Assembly: GCA_009602735.1 (NCBI GenBank)
Contig: WELA01008249.1
Span: 104,034 to 135,996 of the forward strand
Direction of reading: 5' to 3'
Length of the DNA: 31,963 bases
From: Mesotaenium endlicherianum
Taxonomy: Eukaryota; Streptophyta; Zygnematophyceae; Zygnematales; Mesotaeniaceae
The notes beneath the pieces were generated by a model. It had not been told where the DNA came from and did no database searches. It worked only from the letters and a program-made list of their open reading frames with translations. The position numbers were made by a program, and so were the translations under genes. This document shows, one piece after another, positions 30,497 through 31,963 of this stretch; positions within the stretch are counted from its first letter, which is position 1, and the number at the start of each line of letters is the position of its first letter.

Positions 30497-31821
30497 ATGG
30501 CCGATCCTCAAGACCAACAGCAAGCTTTCGAAGGAAGCCCTTCCTCTCCAAGACACCCTCCTCCAGCGCCGATGGGAGAGCCCACTCAAGAAAATCTGCA
30601 ACAACAAGAAGCACCACAAGGAGGAGCACACCCTCCTCCAGCGTCGATGGGAGAGCCTACTCAAGGAAATCTCCAACAACAAGAAGCACCACAAGGAGGA
30701 GCACCGTCAAATCCCGTGGCAGCCGCTATAGCAAAGTTAACCCCACCACAAGGAGTTCCCGCAAATGAGTGGGCAGCCTTCCTAATGACCGTCCACAACC
30801 AAGTGGGCCTGGCCACCTATGAAGCAACCGTGCAAGCGTCAAGAGAAGCTATGGCTGCCATGGTTGCCCCTATTGCGAGCAATGCTCAAAATCTAGCCCT
30901 GGCTCAAGCGCCTCCACAAGAGCCAACAAGAGCAAGAAAACTCATCAAGCCCGGCAAACCCGACACTTTCAACCCCGGGAAAGGTGCCAACCTGAATTTA
31001 TGGCTCTACCAAGTGGAGACGTACCTCGCATTCCTTGAAGTACCCGAGGAGGACTACGTTCCCTTTGCCGTTACCTTACTTAGAGGAGCAGCAACATCAT
31101 GGTGGCGTAACTATCAAGCGGCTATATATCAAGCTATGGCGCACCCCATGCTCGGCCAAGAGCCCCCACCATCATATGCAAGATGGGCAGATTTTCGTGA
31201 GGCCCTCAAGAAGCAATTCATGCCCATCAATGCGGAGAAGATTGCCCGAGGAAAGCTCCACCATCTCAAGCAAACGACGTCCGTTCAAGAGTATACATCC
31301 AGATTTCACGCCCTCACTCTTGAGATCCCCAACATGTCTCTCGAGGAGAAGATTGACCGTTACATCTTTGGCCTCAAACCCAAGGTGGCAAAGGAAGTGG
31401 AGTTACGCGACTTGACGGACTTCTCAAAGATCATTGAAGTGGCCCAAAAGGTGGATACCTTGGATTTCAAGCACTCCGTGCCTTCATCTTCACGGGTACT
31501 GACGACGCGGGTGTACGCAGCCCCTTCCACATCCGAATCTGGACCCACACCCATGGAAATCGGAGTTGTTAAAAGGGACCCCGCGGCTGCTCGAAAGAGT
31601 GGAAGACCCTCCAATGACACTTATGATGCAAAAAACCAGCAAGGAGTGAAAGCAAGACTCTCCCCGGCTGAAAAAGAAGCTCTCATGACGGCTGGACTAT
31701 GCTTTTATTGCAAGGAAAAGGGCCATCGTGCACTGTCATGCCCCAAAAAGNTTGCAAGGAAAAGGGCCATCGTGCACTTTCATGCCCCAAAAAGTTGTCA
31801 AAAAACGGACAGCGCCGGTAG
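30497..31821 (+). CDS. gag: Gag of family B Ty3/gypsy element
   Basis: Capsid/nucleocapsid precursor of an LTR retrotransposon. It starts at the first ATG after the primer-binding site. The N-terminus (residues about 20-69) is Pro/Gln-rich and built of two 25-residue tandem units. A helical capsid region follows from about residue 150 with KPDTFNPGKGANLNLWLYQV, TSWWRNY near 200, and FREALKKQFMP, LKQTTSVQEYTSRFHAL and DRYIFGLKPKV, the core of plant gypsy Gag domains. A nucleocapsid zinc knuckle CFYCKEKGHRALSC (CX2CX4HX4C) lies near 31698-31741. As assembled, the frame then shifts at an N (31751) because of a 44-bp duplication and runs on to 31876. In the frame of the second knuckle copy, gag ends at TAG 31819-31821, inside a frameshift-type hairpin. 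Apart from the N, the frame is intact, so the copy looks young. Confidence 0.9.
30554..30703 (+). repeat. Two 75-bp tandem units in gag
   Basis: Units 30554-30628 and 30629-30703 differ at a few bases and encode two near-identical 25-residue blocks that include MGEPTQ and NLQQQEAPQGGA. The length is a multiple of three, so the frame is kept. Confidence 0.9.
31708..31794 (+). repeat. 44-bp duplication around a single N in gag
   Basis: Bases 31708-31750 and 31752-31794 are the same 43-bp segment with one substitution, joined by N at 31751. The offset of 44 is not a multiple of three. It covers the zinc knuckle. Most likely two contig ends or haplotypes were joined without collapsing their overlap. 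Confidence 0.85.
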
Positions 31822-31835
31822 GCCAGGAGCCTACC
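31800..31835 (+). promoter_or_regulatory. Probable -1 ribosomal frameshift signal at gag/protease junction
   Basis: Slippery heptamer A AAA AAC at 31800-31806, with AAA and AAC as codons in the knuckle frame. After a 10-nt spacer comes a perfect 7-bp hairpin, GGTAGGC (31817-31823), a 5-nt loop, and GCCTACC (31829-31835). The knuckle-frame stop TAG (31819-31821) lies in the 5' arm. The -1 frame opens from 31806 and runs without a stop to the window end into protease-like sequence. In known systems this arrangement sets the Gag to Gag-Pol ratio. Function here is inferred. Confidence 0.65.
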
Positions 31836-31963
31836 ACCCCAAGACCCACTTCACGAGAAGACAACAAGCCAAGTGAGGTGGAAACTCCCATTGAAGACGA
31901 CGTTCCAGCCCCAATGAGTTTGAGAGGTTACCTTGGAGGAGAGAAGGTCCACATCTTGGTGGA
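31806..31963 (+). CDS. Start of pol (aspartic protease), family B, partial
   Basis: Open in the -1 frame relative to gag's knuckle frame, and cut by the window end. After a Pro/Glu-rich linker it reads APMSLRGYLGGEKVHILV, matching the strand that leads into the D-S/T-G active site of retrotransposon proteases; the catalytic Asp would come with the next base. Reverse transcriptase, RNase H and integrase should follow outside the window. No start codon of its own is well placed (the only ATG is inside the domain), which supports expression as a fusion with gag. Confidence 0.7.

Noticed and set aside
30342-30694. Minus-strand frames rich in Leu/Val over the LTR and gag start
   Set aside because: They are antisense shadows of the gag N-terminus and LTR.
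31785-31794. CCCCAAAAAG as the frameshift slippery site
   Set aside because: It does not fit the X XXY YYZ pattern in the gag frame, while A AAA AAC a few bases later does.

Overview
The window is nuclear DNA of a land plant, or at least of a streptophyte. The evidence is genes with GT-AG introns, a cinnamyl-alcohol-dehydrogenase-family enzyme, an EID1/EDL-type F-box protein, and LTR retrotransposons, one with a primer-binding site of the plant tRNA-iMet type. I cannot name the species. A seed-free plant is a guess from the divergence of the CAD and F-box proteins.

Layout. 1-2404: a GC-rich block with a PHD-finger coding fragment on +, a G tract, and two 135-bp direct repeats about 1.1 kb apart. 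2405-5712: AT-rich sequence with no recognisable gene and some degenerate coding-like stretches. 5713-10436: a decayed Ty3/gypsy chromovirus on the minus strand (family A here), with LTR, polypurine tract, chromodomain remnant, integrase, RNase H and the end of reverse transcriptase. Two later solo LTRs cut it: family B at 8356-8853 and family C at 9268-9987. 11414-13690: three more family C LTRs in tandem on +, separated by only 82 and 47 bp; the third is split by a 298-bp family A solo LTR with a perfect 5-bp target duplication. 13691-15325: intergenic, with one G-quadruplex motif.

15326-28463 is the gene island. CAD (+, eight exons, 354 residues) has a 693-N assembly gap in intron 3. An EID1-like F-box gene (+, four exons) carries an apparent 1-nt frameshift in exon 1. 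A mitochondrial-type short-chain enoyl-CoA hydratase (-, four exons, 367 residues) converges on it. The three act in different processes: monolignol/aldehyde reduction, ubiquitin-ligase substrate choice, and beta-oxidation or amino-acid catabolism. Nothing suggests joint regulation.

28832-29677 is a Harbinger/Tourist-like non-autonomous DNA transposon with 17-bp terminal inverted repeats and a TTA duplication. From 29957 to the window end is the 5' part of a family B Ty3/gypsy element on +: LTR, primer-binding site, gag with zinc knuckle, and the start of the protease. Its gag/protease junction has a textbook-looking -1 frameshift signal, an A AAA AAC heptamer followed 10 nt later by a perfect 7-bp hairpin that contains the gag stop codon. 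I consider this the most interesting observation. A single N with a 44-bp duplication just upstream disturbs the frame and looks like an assembly error.
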